A stretch of 64,000 bases of DNA. Source: Pseudoalteromonas luteoviolacea. GTDB lineage: Bacteria; Pseudomonadota; Gammaproteobacteria; Enterobacterales; Alteromonadaceae. Within the stretch, counting starts at the first letter, position 1. Every line of letters begins with the position of its first letter. Under the pieces are notes generated by a model. It made no database searches. It was given only the letters and a program-made list of their open reading frames with translations, and had not been told where the DNA came from. Positions 35,594 to 45,525 of this stretch are shown piece by piece. The position numbers and the translations under genes were made by a program. Location: positions 716,001 to 780,000 of the forward strand of contig NZ_CP015411.1 in NCBI RefSeq assembly GCF_001750165.1, read 5' to 3'.

Positions 35594-36223
35594 CTAGACC
35601 GATATCATCAGTAAACCAATGGCACAAATAATAGTGAGACCAATAAAAATATTGGCAAGGTTGCCAGTGTCTGCAATCGGTTCAGGCACGATTTCTTGTT
35701 GTGGAATTTCTTGCTGCGTCATCCGATAGTAAAAGCCTTCTCCATATCGTGCTTTTAAATCATCGCGGGTAGCCCATTCTAGTTGCTCGGTTAGAAAAAT
35801 CAGTACTTCGCTAGAAACCATCTCTTTTTCAATCTGACATGTTTTTTGGTGGGTTAACACTTTATCAAATACCAACGCAGCGAGATCGTTTCTCAGTGTA
35901 ACATTTTCACAAGCAGGGTGATCAACGAGCAACTGCCATGCTGAAATTTGAGTATGTCGGTGTGCATTGGTTAATAAATCGCTTAGCTCGTCGCTAAACT
36001 CATTGAATAGCGGATCAGCTAGGCTATTAGCGTCTGGAGAAAAAGGTTCTACAAGACTGCTTAAAATTGATTGGTATGCAGCATTGATCGCTTGTTCTTG
36101 TTCAGAACGCGTTTCTTCTGGTTCAGTTTTTAAATCTTCGAGTTTTTGCTGATACGCGGCTTCAATTAACTGTTTATCTGAAGTTGGCGCCAGTGCTAAT
36201 ACATTCCAAGGATCTGTTGACAC
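35594..36223 (-). CDS. J-domain-like membrane protein lacking HPD
   Basis: 209 residues. The N-terminus (3-60, 'PWNVLALAPTSDKQLIEAAYQQKL...AINAAYQSIL') has the helix pattern of a DnaJ domain, but the HPD tripeptide that stimulates Hsp70 is absent. A mixed helical middle follows, and one C-terminal membrane helix (about 186-207, 'NIFIGLTIICAIGLLMI') makes it a tail-anchored protein facing the cytoplasm. No chaperone gene adjoins it. Probably a scaffold or pseudo-J protein; function unknown. Confidence 0.72.
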   Translation of the reverse strand: MSTDPWNVLALAPTSDKQLIEAAYQQKLEDLKTEPEETRSEQEQAINAAYQSILSSLVEPFSPDANSLADPLFNEFSDELSDLLTNAHRHTQISAWQLLVDHPACENVTLRNDLAALVFDKVLTHQKTCQIEKEMVSSEVLIFLTEQLEWATRDDLKARYGEGFYYRMTQQEIPQQEIVPEPIADTGNLANIFIGLTIICAIGLLMISV

Positions 36224-36370
36224 GATTTAGTTCACCTTTTTCAATCTGTTAGTTTAGGCTGTCATACTTTGTGACATAAAGACAACAGTCATGAGCTGAG
36301 TGTAGCAGACTCACCTTACTTTTCTAAACTAAGGGAGATAGATTTGTGCTTGTTTTGGGTAAATAGTAAT

Positions 36371-36390
36371 CCCCGAGGCCATCTCAGGGG
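36371..36390 (-). terminator. Hairpin at the pbpC stop codon
   Basis: CCCCGAG (36371-36377) pairs with CTC-A-GGGG (36383-36390, one bulged A); on the minus strand ATTACTATTT follows. It overlaps the pbpC stop. Weak intrinsic terminator. Confidence 0.4.
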
Positions 36391-38564
36391 TGTATATAGA
36401 TAGTCTGTTTATCGCATTGCGCGTCAATACAGGCGGACACTGTGGTTTCGCCTAAATATTGACTCAGTTTGATTTGTGGCTCGGTAATGGGCTCATGGTT
36501 AACAAACCAGCTTACCTGCGCTGGGTGTGTAGACGTTAAAGTCAGGGTACTAAGTTGAGAGCGATAGTAGTGTTGACCATTCCTCAAAGAGGTGATGGCA
36601 ATGGAGTAATTAGGAGCAGGTTGAGATGAATTGTGTAATGCGGCCGCGCTATTATTAATGTGCTTGTTTTTAAGCCAATGGGCGAGCTTTTCTGGCCAGC
36701 TCATGTTTGTCGTAAAGTCGCCATAAATATCCATACTAGGTGGTGTCATATGGTTGATAGTAAGCGCATGGTGCTGAGATTCGCATCGATTATTTGGTAT
36801 GTGCTCCAGCGCTAATCCACTTGGCCAGCAAATGAGAGTGTTTGTTACTGAGGTAGGTTGCGTTAAAAGTCGCTGGTCTGGTGGCAGCAAATCAAAAGCA
36901 TCGAACATCAGAGGGGCGGCTTGAGTTGCGCCAAGGTAACCAAGCATCGGGCTTGCATCTGGGCGGCCTACCCAGACTGCGACGGTATAATCATGGCTCA
37001 CACCCACAGCCCAGAAATCTCGATAGCCATAACTTGTGCCTGTTTTCCATGCAATTTGACGACGCACAGAGGGTACGACGCGATCTGGGGCACTTTGTGC
37101 ACTGAGCATTTTAAAGGTTATCCAACTACTTTGTGGGCTTAAAATCTGTACTGACGTTGATTTGTTTGGTACATCTTTGAGCACGTTCAAGGGGGCGATA
37201 TGACCCTCACTTGCTAGCGAACGATACAGTTTTGCAAGTGTAAGTAATTGGGTACCTGTTCCCCCTAGACCTACAGATAGATTGGCTTGTTGATGAGAAA
37301 GGTGAATACCTGCCCGCTCCAAATTCTGCTCAAATCGAAGTGGCGTAATGCGATTGAGCAGTTGAATCGTAGGCACATTAAGCGATTTTTGCAGTGCATG
37401 CTGCGCACTGACAGGTCCACTGAAGGCACCATTTAAGTTTTGCGGTTTATAGCCATCAAAGTCTGCGGGGATATCGCTGAGCAAACTTTTACTGTGGATT
37501 AGGCCTAAATCCAATGCTTGAGCGTAAATAAAAGGCTTTAAGGTTGAGCCTGGAGAACGTGTTGCGCGCACCATATCGACGTGGGCAAATCGACTTGCAT
37601 CGCGAAAATTAACTGATCCTTGGTAAGCGCGGATCTGTGCACTGGGGTTATGTAAAATCACCAGGGCGGCCGAGGCTTTATGTGGCAAGCGTTGACTGGT
37701 TTGGTGTAGTAATATCGACAGACGCTTTTGTAATGAATAATCTATCGTGGTGCGGAGCTTGTGTTTGTGCGGATAGCGTTGTTTGAGGTAACGTGCAAGC
37801 AAAGGGGCTAGGAGTGGTTGCTTATCTGCGTGAAGGTTAACGCGCTCTTTGATGAGTAGGCGATATTGTTCCGAATCGAGTAAAGTGCCTTGATAAAGGC
37901 GCTTTAAAACTTTATTGCGCATAGCTTCTGCCTTAGTAGGGAAGCGGTCTGGGCGATAGCGCGAGGGTTTTTGCGGCAGAACAACCAGCAATGCGGCTTC
38001 GTTTTTAGTGAGTTGTAGAGGTGCTTTGCCAAAATATCGGTTTGAGGCTGCTGCAATGCCTTCGATATTACCGCCAAATGGCGCAAGGTTTAGGTAAAAG
38101 GTGAGTATTTCCTCTTTACTAAAATACCACTCTAATTGAACTGCTCTGGCGATTTGGTGCAGTTTGCCAGAAATAGTTCTAGCATGAGGGTCGATAAGAC
38201 GGGCTACTTGCATGGTGATGGTTGAGCCTCCAGAAATCACACGACCATGTTTTATCCATTGTCCAGCCGCGCGCAGCAAAGAAAAAGGGTTCACCCCGTA
38301 GTGGTGGTAAAACCATCGGTCTTCGTAATGTAACAAGGCTTGTAAATAGAAAGGGCTTACTTCTGCGAGGGTGGCATGATAGCGATGAACACCCTGTTTA
38401 TCACCAAATGATCGTAAAGTACGGTTGTCACTGGCCTTAATCAGTGTAGCTGGGCCATCTGGATAAATGGGGGGTAACGGGTTGCTTGTGTGCCAAACGA
38501 TCGCGGTCATCACGATGAATAACAATGTTGATAAAGCGATAAATAGGATTTTTTTAAGCGTCAT
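36384..38564 (-). CDS. pbpC: Penicillin-binding protein 1C
   Basis: 726 residues. N-terminal membrane anchor (about 5-25); glycosyltransferase (GT51) domain (about 55-230) with catalytic Glu81 in 'HYEDRWFYHHYGVNP' and 'GGSTITMQVAR'; transpeptidase domain (about 280-560) with Ser340 in 'SPGSTLKP', 'KSLNVP' (SxN region) and 'KTGTS'; C-terminal PBP1C-specific beta domain (about 640-726). Polymerises peptidoglycan in the periplasm. It follows the alpha-2-macroglobulin gene by 45 bases on the same strand, the conserved yfhM-pbpC pairing, in which the protease trap is thought to guard the cell and PBP1C to repair the wall after a breach. Confidence 0.95.
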   Translation of the reverse strand: MTLKKILFIALSTLLFIVMTAIVWHTSNPLPPIYPDGPATLIKASDNRTLRSFGDKQGVHRYHATLAEVSPFYLQALLHYEDRWFYHHYGVNPFSLLRAAGQWIKHGRVISGGSTITMQVARLIDPHARTISGKLHQIARAVQLEWYFSKEEILTFYLNLAPFGGNIEGIAAASNRYFGKAPLQLTKNEAALLVVLPQKPSRYRPDRFPTKAEAMRNKVLKRLYQGTLLDSEQYRLLIKERVNLHADKQPLLAPLLARYLKQRYPHKHKLRTTIDYSLQKRLSILLHQTSQRLPHKASAALVILHNPSAQIRAYQGSVNFRDASRFAHVDMVRATRSPGSTLKPFIYAQALDLGLIHSKSLLSDIPADFDGYKPQNLNGAFSGPVSAQHALQKSLNVPTIQLLNRITPLRFEQNLERAGIHLSHQQANLSVGLGGTGTQLLTLAKLYRSLASEGHIAPLNVLKDVPNKSTSVQILSPQSSWITFKMLSAQSAPDRVVPSVRRQIAWKTGTSYGYRDFWAVGVSHDYTVAVWVGRPDASPMLGYLGATQAAPLMFDAFDLLPPDQRLLTQPTSVTNTLICWPSGLALEHIPNNRCESQHHALTINHMTPPSMDIYGDFTTNMSWPEKLAHWLKNKHINNSAAALHNSSQPAPNYSIAITSLRNGQHYYRSQLSTLTLTSTHPAQVSWFVNHEPITEPQIKLSQYLGETTVSACIDAQCDKQTIYIHP

Positions 38565-38609
38565 TTGGCATAGTCACAGTGGTAAGCGCCCTGTAATGGG
38601 CGCTCAAAG

Positions 38610-41600
38610 CTACCTTTCGATAGTGATTTTAGATGGGAATTGTTTATAGAGCACATGTTTTTGTGGCCGATACATAGACTCAATAAAGCTTGGCGGGTTG
38701 GCATAGGTGCCGGGTACTTCGGCACGCAGTAAATATGCAAATTGTTGCCTTGAATTGTCACTGTTGTAGCGATGGCTATAATCACGAGGTTTAAGGTCGG
38801 TCACAGCCACATATCTATCGTTACGATATTCTTGGTGTTCGACATGACTTAATACAACCCCTTCAGGAAGCAACTGCTTGATATCTAAATCCTGCAGTAA
38901 CTCCGGGTTTTCAAGTACAAAGCCGGCTGGGATCTTATCAACAATCATTGCATCATGAATGCGCTCTTTTGTTTCGACATTGAGTACCACCAAAACACGA
39001 TCTCCAACTTTGAGTGATACTTGTTGATCGAGTGGTTGGCCTGAAAGAGTGTACCAACGTCTTAATAAGTGCTTTATTTTGATGGTATTAAATGGGTCAA
39101 TTTGATTGCTCACAACCGGATTAACGGCTAGATAGCCGGTGTGCAGCTGCTGTACATATAAAGTGGCATCAGAAGGATTCACAAGCGCCAAGTCAGGAAG
39201 CAATGGATACTCTAAACGCCCTTGAGATGTGATTTCTTTACCATCAATCATTACTGTAAGAGGTTGTTGGTTTTGCTTATCCAGTGCCACTGCCGAGCGC
39301 AGTAATGCAGCTTGCTCTTGTGTACTTAACCATTGCTTATTAATGGCAAGCGAAGGAAGGTCTTCAGCTAGAGCATTGGCGAGGCGTTGCGCTTTGCTTT
39401 TTAAGCCTTGCAACTTGGCCATTTCGTTCAAGGCGATAACCGTCATAGCTTTGTCTCGCACCTGGCTGCCGTAATCATAGATATAAGCGCTCACTCGAGA
39501 TTGTGTATCAAATTGGTTGAGCAAGGCTGAAGCCTGTGCGATCGCGCCTGTTTTGGCAAGTGCTGCTGCAAATTGTACCAAGCTCAGCTGCGATGGATAA
39601 GAGGTGATTTGAAGCGCCTCTAAATCGCTGTAGCTGACCTTACCTAATTGACTTGACACATAAGCGGCGTAGCTTGTCGCTGCAACGGCAGATTCTGAGC
39701 TATATGTTAATGCGTTGACAAAATCACCTCTAGCATAACGTAATACGCGATATTGTGCCTCCTGTAGCATATCTGTTGGCACCAACCCTGGGTACTTATC
39801 GTCGGCTTTAGTGAGGAAGTCAGTAATGTATACCGTAAGCCAAGGTGACTCTTTACTGTAACTGCCCCAGGTGCCAAAACCACCAGATGTCTTTTGCATG
39901 GTCTTCAAGCGACTGATAGCGGTACTGATATACGCTTTGTTAGAAGTGAGCTTGGCCTCATTTTTCAAAGCACGCTGCTGAAATTGTTCTAGTTTTGGGT
40001 TTTGTAAGATGAAGGGCCAAGCTTTACTGGTTGTTTGCTCGGCACATCCGTACGGGTAAGCATGTAGTCCTGTGGCAAATTGGTCAATATTAAGAATAGG
40101 CGTGTGGCTAATGAGTAATTTGCCTTCTTTGCCTTTCACTCGTTTTAAGCCATCCCAGCTGCTTTCATCAAATAAGATGGACTGTTGTGGACTTAGTTGG
40201 CTATTTTTGGCTTGAGTAACCCACGGCTCAATATGTTTGACCGGTACTCGCCAACTGCGCTCTACGTCGACATTTTCTCCCTTTGCGTGCAAAGTTAATA
40301 TTGTGCTACCTTCACGGGTATGTTCGGTAGTTTGAAGCGGTATTGTGTAGCTCCAGTGTGCCGCGTGATCTAGGGTCACCGAGTGCTCAGTTTGTCCTGT
40401 GAGTGCGATATGGTTATTTGCACTGAGGCGAATATCCAGTGTTTGTGTATTACCACTTAAATTGTGTACATCAAGTGTAACAGACGAATTGTCACCTGGG
40501 ATTAAAAATCGAGGTACGGCAAGCTCAGTAACCAGTGGCATACGAATAATTTGGTCATGTACCAGCTGGCCCACTTGGTTATCATTGAACGCCGTGACAA
40601 TAAGCTGTGCTTCTCCATTATAGTCGGGTAATGCAAGCTTTACGACGGCTTTGCCATCTTGCATTTGGACTGGCATTGACATTAATTGAATGGTTTTGCT
40701 TTCAACTAAGTCATCATTGCGATTAGTGTTGTTCTCAATACTGTCACTACCAAAGCGGGACTGGGCAAATGGGTTTGGACGCGGATCGTATTGGCGAGAG
40801 TATAAGTCTACAATATCTCCACTGTAACGACGCTGAGCAAAAAAATAGTTGAAAGGATTGTTTGGCTTGTAGCGACTGAGGTTGACGACCCCTTTGTCCA
40901 CCATGGAAACCGTGACCCAAGTGGTGCTGTCATCATTTAGCCCTGTTGCTGTGACGGGGATCTCTACTGTTTGTAATGGCTCTACATGGTTTGGCAAGTT
41001 TACTGCCAGTTTGACCTGGCGGTTACTTCTATCAAGTGGTAATGGTATTACGCCTAAATAGCGTTTTGGGGCATTTTGCTGTTGGCCAAATACGGTTGCA
41101 GTCACATAGAGATCATGGCGAGCTAACGTGTGTTCGAGTGGGATCTCAATGTGACTTTGTCCTTTTTTCACAGCAACTTTGTGTGACCAAAGTACACGAT
41201 CAGACTCCAGAGTGACCATCAACTCGCCATCGATGGGTGTCGTTAATGTGAGCTTGGCTTGCTGACCTGCTTGGTAGGCCTCTTTATCTAGCGTAAGTTG
41301 TAAATGCTCAGGCTTTACTGCGTATTGGCCATATCCGCGATACCAGCCCGCATAGAACTCATAATGCGTTTTGTTTCCAGCCTTTAAGTCGGTGGCTTCA
41401 AGTCGGTAATTTCCCCAGTTGACAGGTAATTCAACGCGCGCGATATCTGCCTTTACATCGACGACATTTTGCTGCTCTTTACGCCATCGGTCTTGTTTTT
41501 GGCGCTGCCACCCGATACCCTCTTCATACATCCAGTAGTAATTACCTTGATCGTAATATAATTCTAACTTGATACTGCCATTGGATAGTGTTTGACCATC

Positions 41601-43139
41601 GGCTGATAATAAAGCAATTTCAAAGCCCGCATCTGAACGGTATTGGACGTCTTTTGAGAGCGGTTTAATTCCTGGGATGGTCTCGTTTTTCCAGCTTGTA
41701 AAAGTACTGGTGCGTTGCACTGCAGCGCCGCCGGCCTCTTGAAGTGCAACAAATACTTGAGTTTTCACCGGACTTTTAATTTGTGTTGCACTGGGGGTCG
41801 CAATCTTAATTTGTGCGCTACCTTGATCTGACAATTTCTTATTGCCGAGAGATTTGTAGCGACCGCTTAAATAGAAATCTTGACCCACTACAAATGCCTG
41901 ATATGGACCGGGGTAGTGCCTGATGGGCTGGTGGCTGATATCTGTTTTAAAGGTATTGCCAGCGGCTGGGCTACCAAATAAATACTTACCATGTAAGGTC
42001 AGGTTGTTTTTATTGCCTGCAATGACAAATGGTTGCGCTGTATCTATCTTGAGGTCCATACGCTCAGGCACAAACTCTTCTAGCTGAAAGGTCATCTCAG
42101 CGATGGGGCTTCGGGCACTGGGGTCTAGTTTTACCCCCACGGTATAGCGACCCGTTGGCCAGTCATTAGCCGTTTTCAGTGACTTGCTGAAAAAACCTGC
42201 GTCTTGTGTTTGTATTGTTTCTTTAATGATTTCTTCTTGTCGAGAGTTTTTTACCGATAAGGTAAGTTTATCTATGTTGGTCTTACGGCCATCAAAGTCC
42301 CGTAATAAGATGTTTATCGGTAAGCTATCCCCAGGTCTGACTAGGTCTCTATTACTGTAGATAAAGGCTTCTGTTTCTTGATATAAGCGGCCGCCTAATT
42401 GATAAGCGGAGAGATCCAGAGGCACTTCTTTTAAAGGTAAAATGGCGAGTTGAGGGACATTGTTTTTATTCTCTAACTCAGCAATGACAATATCATTTTG
42501 TTCTAATGTGACTGCAAAATCTATGTTGCCCTGAGGATTTGTTTTACCTTGACGAATGAGTTCATGTTCGCGATAAATACTCACTTTGGCATCAACGACA
42601 CTATGACCATTTTGCAAGTAGTTAACACTAAAGTGAGCAGCATTTTTCTGGACTCTTGCTTGGATCCCAAGTTCTGTAAGCAGCATATGTTTTGCCTGCA
42701 GCTCATCAAATTGTCCTGCGGCTTTGAGCGTGACGATGTACCATCCAGATGGCAAGCTTTTTGGTATGGGTAACTTTGCAGAATGAATTTTATCTTTTGT
42801 ATTGTTTGGTAGCGTATAGCGGTCGGCAAAGACGCTTTCATAGCTGTAACTTAACCTATCCAGCGAGCTGGGATAAATTCTGTCATTTAAATAATGCCTT
42901 TGTAAAAAGTCATGTGGGCTGGTTAAGCGTAAAATCTCAATATCAACTTCGGCGGTATTTTTATAACTAATAGGAATTGCTTGATGCGCGCTTTTTGGCA
43001 CCAACGGACCTGAGCCTACGATGGCTACTTGCGGTGTTTGGCGTTTTTTAGACTGTGCGAGTGCATTGTTATGCCAGCCAATTAAAAGCCATAAAACAGA
43101 GATGAGTAACCAGCTGGTTTGCACACTCCTTGCGATCAT
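38610..43139 (-). CDS. Bacterial alpha-2-macroglobulin (protease-trapping, thioester type)
   Basis: 1509 residues. Cleavable-looking signal peptide ending 'NNALAQ' with no lipobox cysteine, unlike the lipoprotein YfhM/ECAM. Successive macroglobulin domains (about 40-900), then the thioester domain with 'PYGCAEQT' (Cys1032 and Gln1035 forming the bond) and an alpha/alpha toroid (about 1000-1270, 'GGFGTWGSYSKESPWLTVYITDFL'), and a C-terminal receptor-like domain. It traps incoming proteases covalently. First gene of a pair with pbpC. The missing lipobox suggests a soluble or signal-anchored form. Confidence 0.93.
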   Translation of the reverse strand: MIARSVQTSWLLISVLWLLIGWHNNALAQSKKRQTPQVAIVGSGPLVPKSAHQAIPISYKNTAEVDIEILRLTSPHDFLQRHYLNDRIYPSSLDRLSYSYESVFADRYTLPNNTKDKIHSAKLPIPKSLPSGWYIVTLKAAGQFDELQAKHMLLTELGIQARVQKNAAHFSVNYLQNGHSVVDAKVSIYREHELIRQGKTNPQGNIDFAVTLEQNDIVIAELENKNNVPQLAILPLKEVPLDLSAYQLGGRLYQETEAFIYSNRDLVRPGDSLPINILLRDFDGRKTNIDKLTLSVKNSRQEEIIKETIQTQDAGFFSKSLKTANDWPTGRYTVGVKLDPSARSPIAEMTFQLEEFVPERMDLKIDTAQPFVIAGNKNNLTLHGKYLFGSPAAGNTFKTDISHQPIRHYPGPYQAFVVGQDFYLSGRYKSLGNKKLSDQGSAQIKIATPSATQIKSPVKTQVFVALQEAGGAAVQRTSTFTSWKNETIPGIKPLSKDVQYRSDAGFEIALLSADGQTLSNGSIKLELYYDQGNYYWMYEEGIGWQRQKQDRWRKEQQNVVDVKADIARVELPVNWGNYRLEATDLKAGNKTHYEFYAGWYRGYGQYAVKPEHLQLTLDKEAYQAGQQAKLTLTTPIDGELMVTLESDRVLWSHKVAVKKGQSHIEIPLEHTLARHDLYVTATVFGQQQNAPKRYLGVIPLPLDRSNRQVKLAVNLPNHVEPLQTVEIPVTATGLNDDSTTWVTVSMVDKGVVNLSRYKPNNPFNYFFAQRRYSGDIVDLYSRQYDPRPNPFAQSRFGSDSIENNTNRNDDLVESKTIQLMSMPVQMQDGKAVVKLALPDYNGEAQLIVTAFNDNQVGQLVHDQIIRMPLVTELAVPRFLIPGDNSSVTLDVHNLSGNTQTLDIRLSANNHIALTGQTEHSVTLDHAAHWSYTIPLQTTEHTREGSTILTLHAKGENVDVERSWRVPVKHIEPWVTQAKNSQLSPQQSILFDESSWDGLKRVKGKEGKLLISHTPILNIDQFATGLHAYPYGCAEQTTSKAWPFILQNPKLEQFQQRALKNEAKLTSNKAYISTAISRLKTMQKTSGGFGTWGSYSKESPWLTVYITDFLTKADDKYPGLVPTDMLQEAQYRVLRYARGDFVNALTYSSESAVAATSYAAYVSSQLGKVSYSDLEALQITSYPSQLSLVQFAAALAKTGAIAQASALLNQFDTQSRVSAYIYDYGSQVRDKAMTVIALNEMAKLQGLKSKAQRLANALAEDLPSLAINKQWLSTQEQAALLRSAVALDKQNQQPLTVMIDGKEITSQGRLEYPLLPDLALVNPSDATLYVQQLHTGYLAVNPVVSNQIDPFNTIKIKHLLRRWYTLSGQPLDQQVSLKVGDRVLVVLNVETKERIHDAMIVDKIPAGFVLENPELLQDLDIKQLLPEGVVLSHVEHQEYRNDRYVAVTDLKPRDYSHRYNSDNSRQQFAYLLRAEVPGTYANPPSFIESMYRPQKHVLYKQFPSKITIER

Positions 43140-43330
43140 GATATTCCCCTAATGCTACTGATATTAAATAAGTTTACGTAACTTACATGAATTTAGCGTG
43201 ATTATCTTATTAATCATTATTAGGAGTAAAGGATTAGAACGAAGAATCAATAATTAAATGATTATTTGCTCTAACTTTAACTGTATAGCAAAAATACTGG
43301 TGCCCGAGGGTATAAATCATTGCTAATCGA

Positions 43331-43364
43331 GCATATAGGTCACAGGTACAGGTGGCCTATATGC
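43331..43364. terminator. Long hairpin after the AraC-type gene
   Basis: GCATATAGGTCAC (43331-43343) pairs with GTGGCCTATATGC (43352-43364) apart from one G-U pair; loop of eight. It lies 12 bases beyond the AraC-type stop (minus strand). No T tract. Confidence 0.55.
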
Positions 43365-43376
43365 ATGGAGGGCTTA

Positions 43377-44249
43377 TCACGCGACTAAAAAATTGATACG
43401 CGTGAGTAAATCTTGTGGGGCGGTATCTTTGAGGTCATTTAAATACTCTTCAAAAGGCGGAAAGTCAGCCAGTTCAAATTGGCTCTGTGGTAGCCATTGG
43501 CCGTACAGCCAATTATATGGTTTTTCAAGCTCTGTATAATCGCCTTTGAATAAGATACTTACAGTGTTGCCGGCAGGAATGGTGAGCTGTTCAAACTCAT
43601 GTTGAGTGGGCAGTTTGCTTTTATCCACGGTAATACAGGCCATAGATTTCAATTGTGCTTGTGGCACAGACTCTGGATCATCGAAGTAAATGCCAAAAAA
43701 GCGTGTATTTTGGTCGATAAGATCTACTTTTGTTGCCATTAAAGAGAGCTTTTCGAAAGCTTGGCCAATTTGCATATAATCACCCACGTGATTTATTCCG
43801 ATTAGCTCAATATTTTCAATGCTTTGTTGTTCAACAGGGTACATAGAGTGATACTCCTTGGAAGATGTTGGGTACAACGCAGTGACATCAGACGCTGAAT
43901 AAGCACGTAGTTGGCGATATTGGTTAGGTGTTTCGCCATAGTGTTTAGTAAAGGCACGGTTAAATGCCTCAACGCTACCATAACAAACTTGCTTTGCAAT
44001 TTGTTGCTGGCTTAAGTCGCTGCGAACTAAATAGGTCGCCGCCTTCAACATACGCATTCTTCTCACTGTGACATTAATTGTTTCACCAGCATATTCTCGA
44101 TAGATACGATGAAAGTGATAAGCTGACATACACGCAATATCAGCCAACGTATTAACATCAAGTTCAGTGTCTGCATGCTCGTATAAATAATCAATTACGC
44201 GCAGCATTCTAGCTTCATAGTAATGTTGTGTACTTAACTTATGTTTCAT
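43377..44249 (-). CDS. AraC-family regulator with GyrI-like effector domain
   Basis: 290 residues from the ATG at 44247-44249; a longer frame to 44363 would run over the esterase terminator and lacks family character. Two helix-turn-helices of AraC (about 10-105: 'LNVNTLADIACMSAYHFHRIYREYAGE'-type region, 'SDLSQQQIAKQVCYGSVEAFNRAFTKHYGETP') followed by a GyrI/Rob-like small-molecule-binding domain (about 130-288). Resembles SoxS/Rob/TipA-type drug-responsive activators. Target unknown; neighbours are the pbpC pair and an esterase. Confidence 0.87.
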   Translation of the reverse strand: MKHKLSTQHYYEARMLRVIDYLYEHADTELDVNTLADIACMSAYHFHRIYREYAGETINVTVRRMRMLKAATYLVRSDLSQQQIAKQVCYGSVEAFNRAFTKHYGETPNQYRQLRAYSASDVTALYPTSSKEYHSMYPVEQQSIENIELIGINHVGDYMQIGQAFEKLSLMATKVDLIDQNTRFFGIYFDDPESVPQAQLKSMACITVDKSKLPTQHEFEQLTIPAGNTVSILFKGDYTELEKPYNWLYGQWLPQSQFELADFPPFEEYLNDLKDTAPQDLLTRINFLVA

Positions 44250-44351
44250 TATTGTGCTGCCCAGTGTTGATACACGCCTAGTTGATTGTGGCGACAACAC
44301 TAAAGTAGCGCAAGGTGGATTGATAATGTTTGCTGATTTACAAGAAATAAA

Positions 44352-44377
44352 ATAGGGGCCCAAATGGGTGCCCCTAT
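44352..44377 (-). terminator. Intrinsic terminator of the esterase gene
   Basis: ATAGGGGC (44352-44359) and GCCCCTAT (44370-44377) with an extended inner stem (CC/GG). On the minus strand TTTTATTTCTT follows. Begins eight bases beyond the esterase stop. Confidence 0.85.
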
Positions 44378-44384
44378 GGAAGGA

Positions 44385-45437
44385 CTACAATCGTTCGTTA
44401 AAAAACGGCAGCATATGATGTTCGAGGCGTTCAAGGGCTTTGTCACTGTGTCCGCCTGGGAACACTTCGAAATAAATCGGGACTTTATTTACTTCGGCTT
44501 TCTGTTTCAGTGCAAGCACACCTTCTGTGATCCAGATGTAGTCGTCTTTATCGCCGACATCAATTCGAACAGAGCTCAATTGCTCAACTACAGATGGGGT
44601 GGAGTATAGATCTACAAGCTCACCAAACCCTCTGTACCACAGCGGTTTTTGTGCAGGCTCAACACTGTAATGGACACCAAAAGGCTGATCTGGCTGACCT
44701 GCAAATGCACCTGCATAGGCCATAAGGTATGCACTATAGCTATTTGCTTGGCCATTATTCCAAATTTCACGTCCTTGGAAAGAAGCAAACTCTGCATCCA
44801 TAACGGCTTTGGGATCCTTCGCTTCCGCTAATTTTTGTTTGAAAGCTTGATAGCGTTTGATGGCCTCCTTTGAAGTCAAATATGACTTTGCCATCCCCTT
44901 TTCGTCAAACATGCCTGGGCTGAGTGCATAAACATGGCCGAATAGATCTGGATGCTTTGCAGCAAACCTAAGTGCACCCGTGCCTCCCATTGAAAATCCA
45001 GTAATACCGCGATGTTCAGGCTGTGCTTTGGTGCGATAAGTACGGTCTACCCAGGGGAGTACTTCTTTAATCACATAATCACTAAAGTTGCCATGTACTT
45101 GAGAGTTCACATAGAAGCTGCCTCTAAGCGGTGTGTTACCTTCAAGCATGACAATGATCATCTCCATGCTGTGACCATTCTTTTTGTGGTTTTCTAGCAT
45201 CGGCTCAATACGTTCGCTGTATTTGATAGGCCAGCTGTAGGCTCCAAGCATATACAATACAGGATAACGTTTGTCGCTATCATGGTAGCCATCGGGTAAA
45301 TATATGTGTATATCACGGGTACTTTTTGTGCCGATTAAACTGTTCTCTAGCGCTTTTGAGTGAAAAGGAAATTTGACGATTTCGGCTTTGAGTGTGCTAC
45401 TTATACAGATAAGCAGTAAAAATACTAATGTTTTCAT
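44385..45437 (-). CDS. Secreted esterase-D-like (putative esterase family) hydrolase
   Basis: 350 residues. Signal peptide (1-18, 'LLLICISSTLKA'). Alpha/beta fold of the esterase D/feruloyl-esterase family: 'RDIHIYLPDGYHDSDKRYPVLYMLGA' start, nucleophile Ser149 in 'GITGFSMGG', histidine in 'FPGGHSD'. Hydrolyses ester bonds outside the cytoplasm; substrate unknown. Divergent from a LysR regulator 88 bases away, which is its probable regulator. Confidence 0.87.
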   Translation of the reverse strand: MKTLVFLLLICISSTLKAEIVKFPFHSKALENSLIGTKSTRDIHIYLPDGYHDSDKRYPVLYMLGAYSWPIKYSERIEPMLENHKKNGHSMEMIIVMLEGNTPLRGSFYVNSQVHGNFSDYVIKEVLPWVDRTYRTKAQPEHRGITGFSMGGTGALRFAAKHPDLFGHVYALSPGMFDEKGMAKSYLTSKEAIKRYQAFKQKLAEAKDPKAVMDAEFASFQGREIWNNGQANSYSAYLMAYAGAFAGQPDQPFGVHYSVEPAQKPLWYRGFGELVDLYSTPSVVEQLSSVRIDVGDKDDYIWITEGVLALKQKAEVNKVPIYFEVFPGGHSDKALERLEHHMLPFFNERL

Positions 45438-45525
45438 TGTTATGACTCCTGCTGATAAAGCTTGCAGTTAAGTTACAATGTGCCTAAATTAATAACAAAT
45501 ATAAAAACTGATTGATTTATATGTA

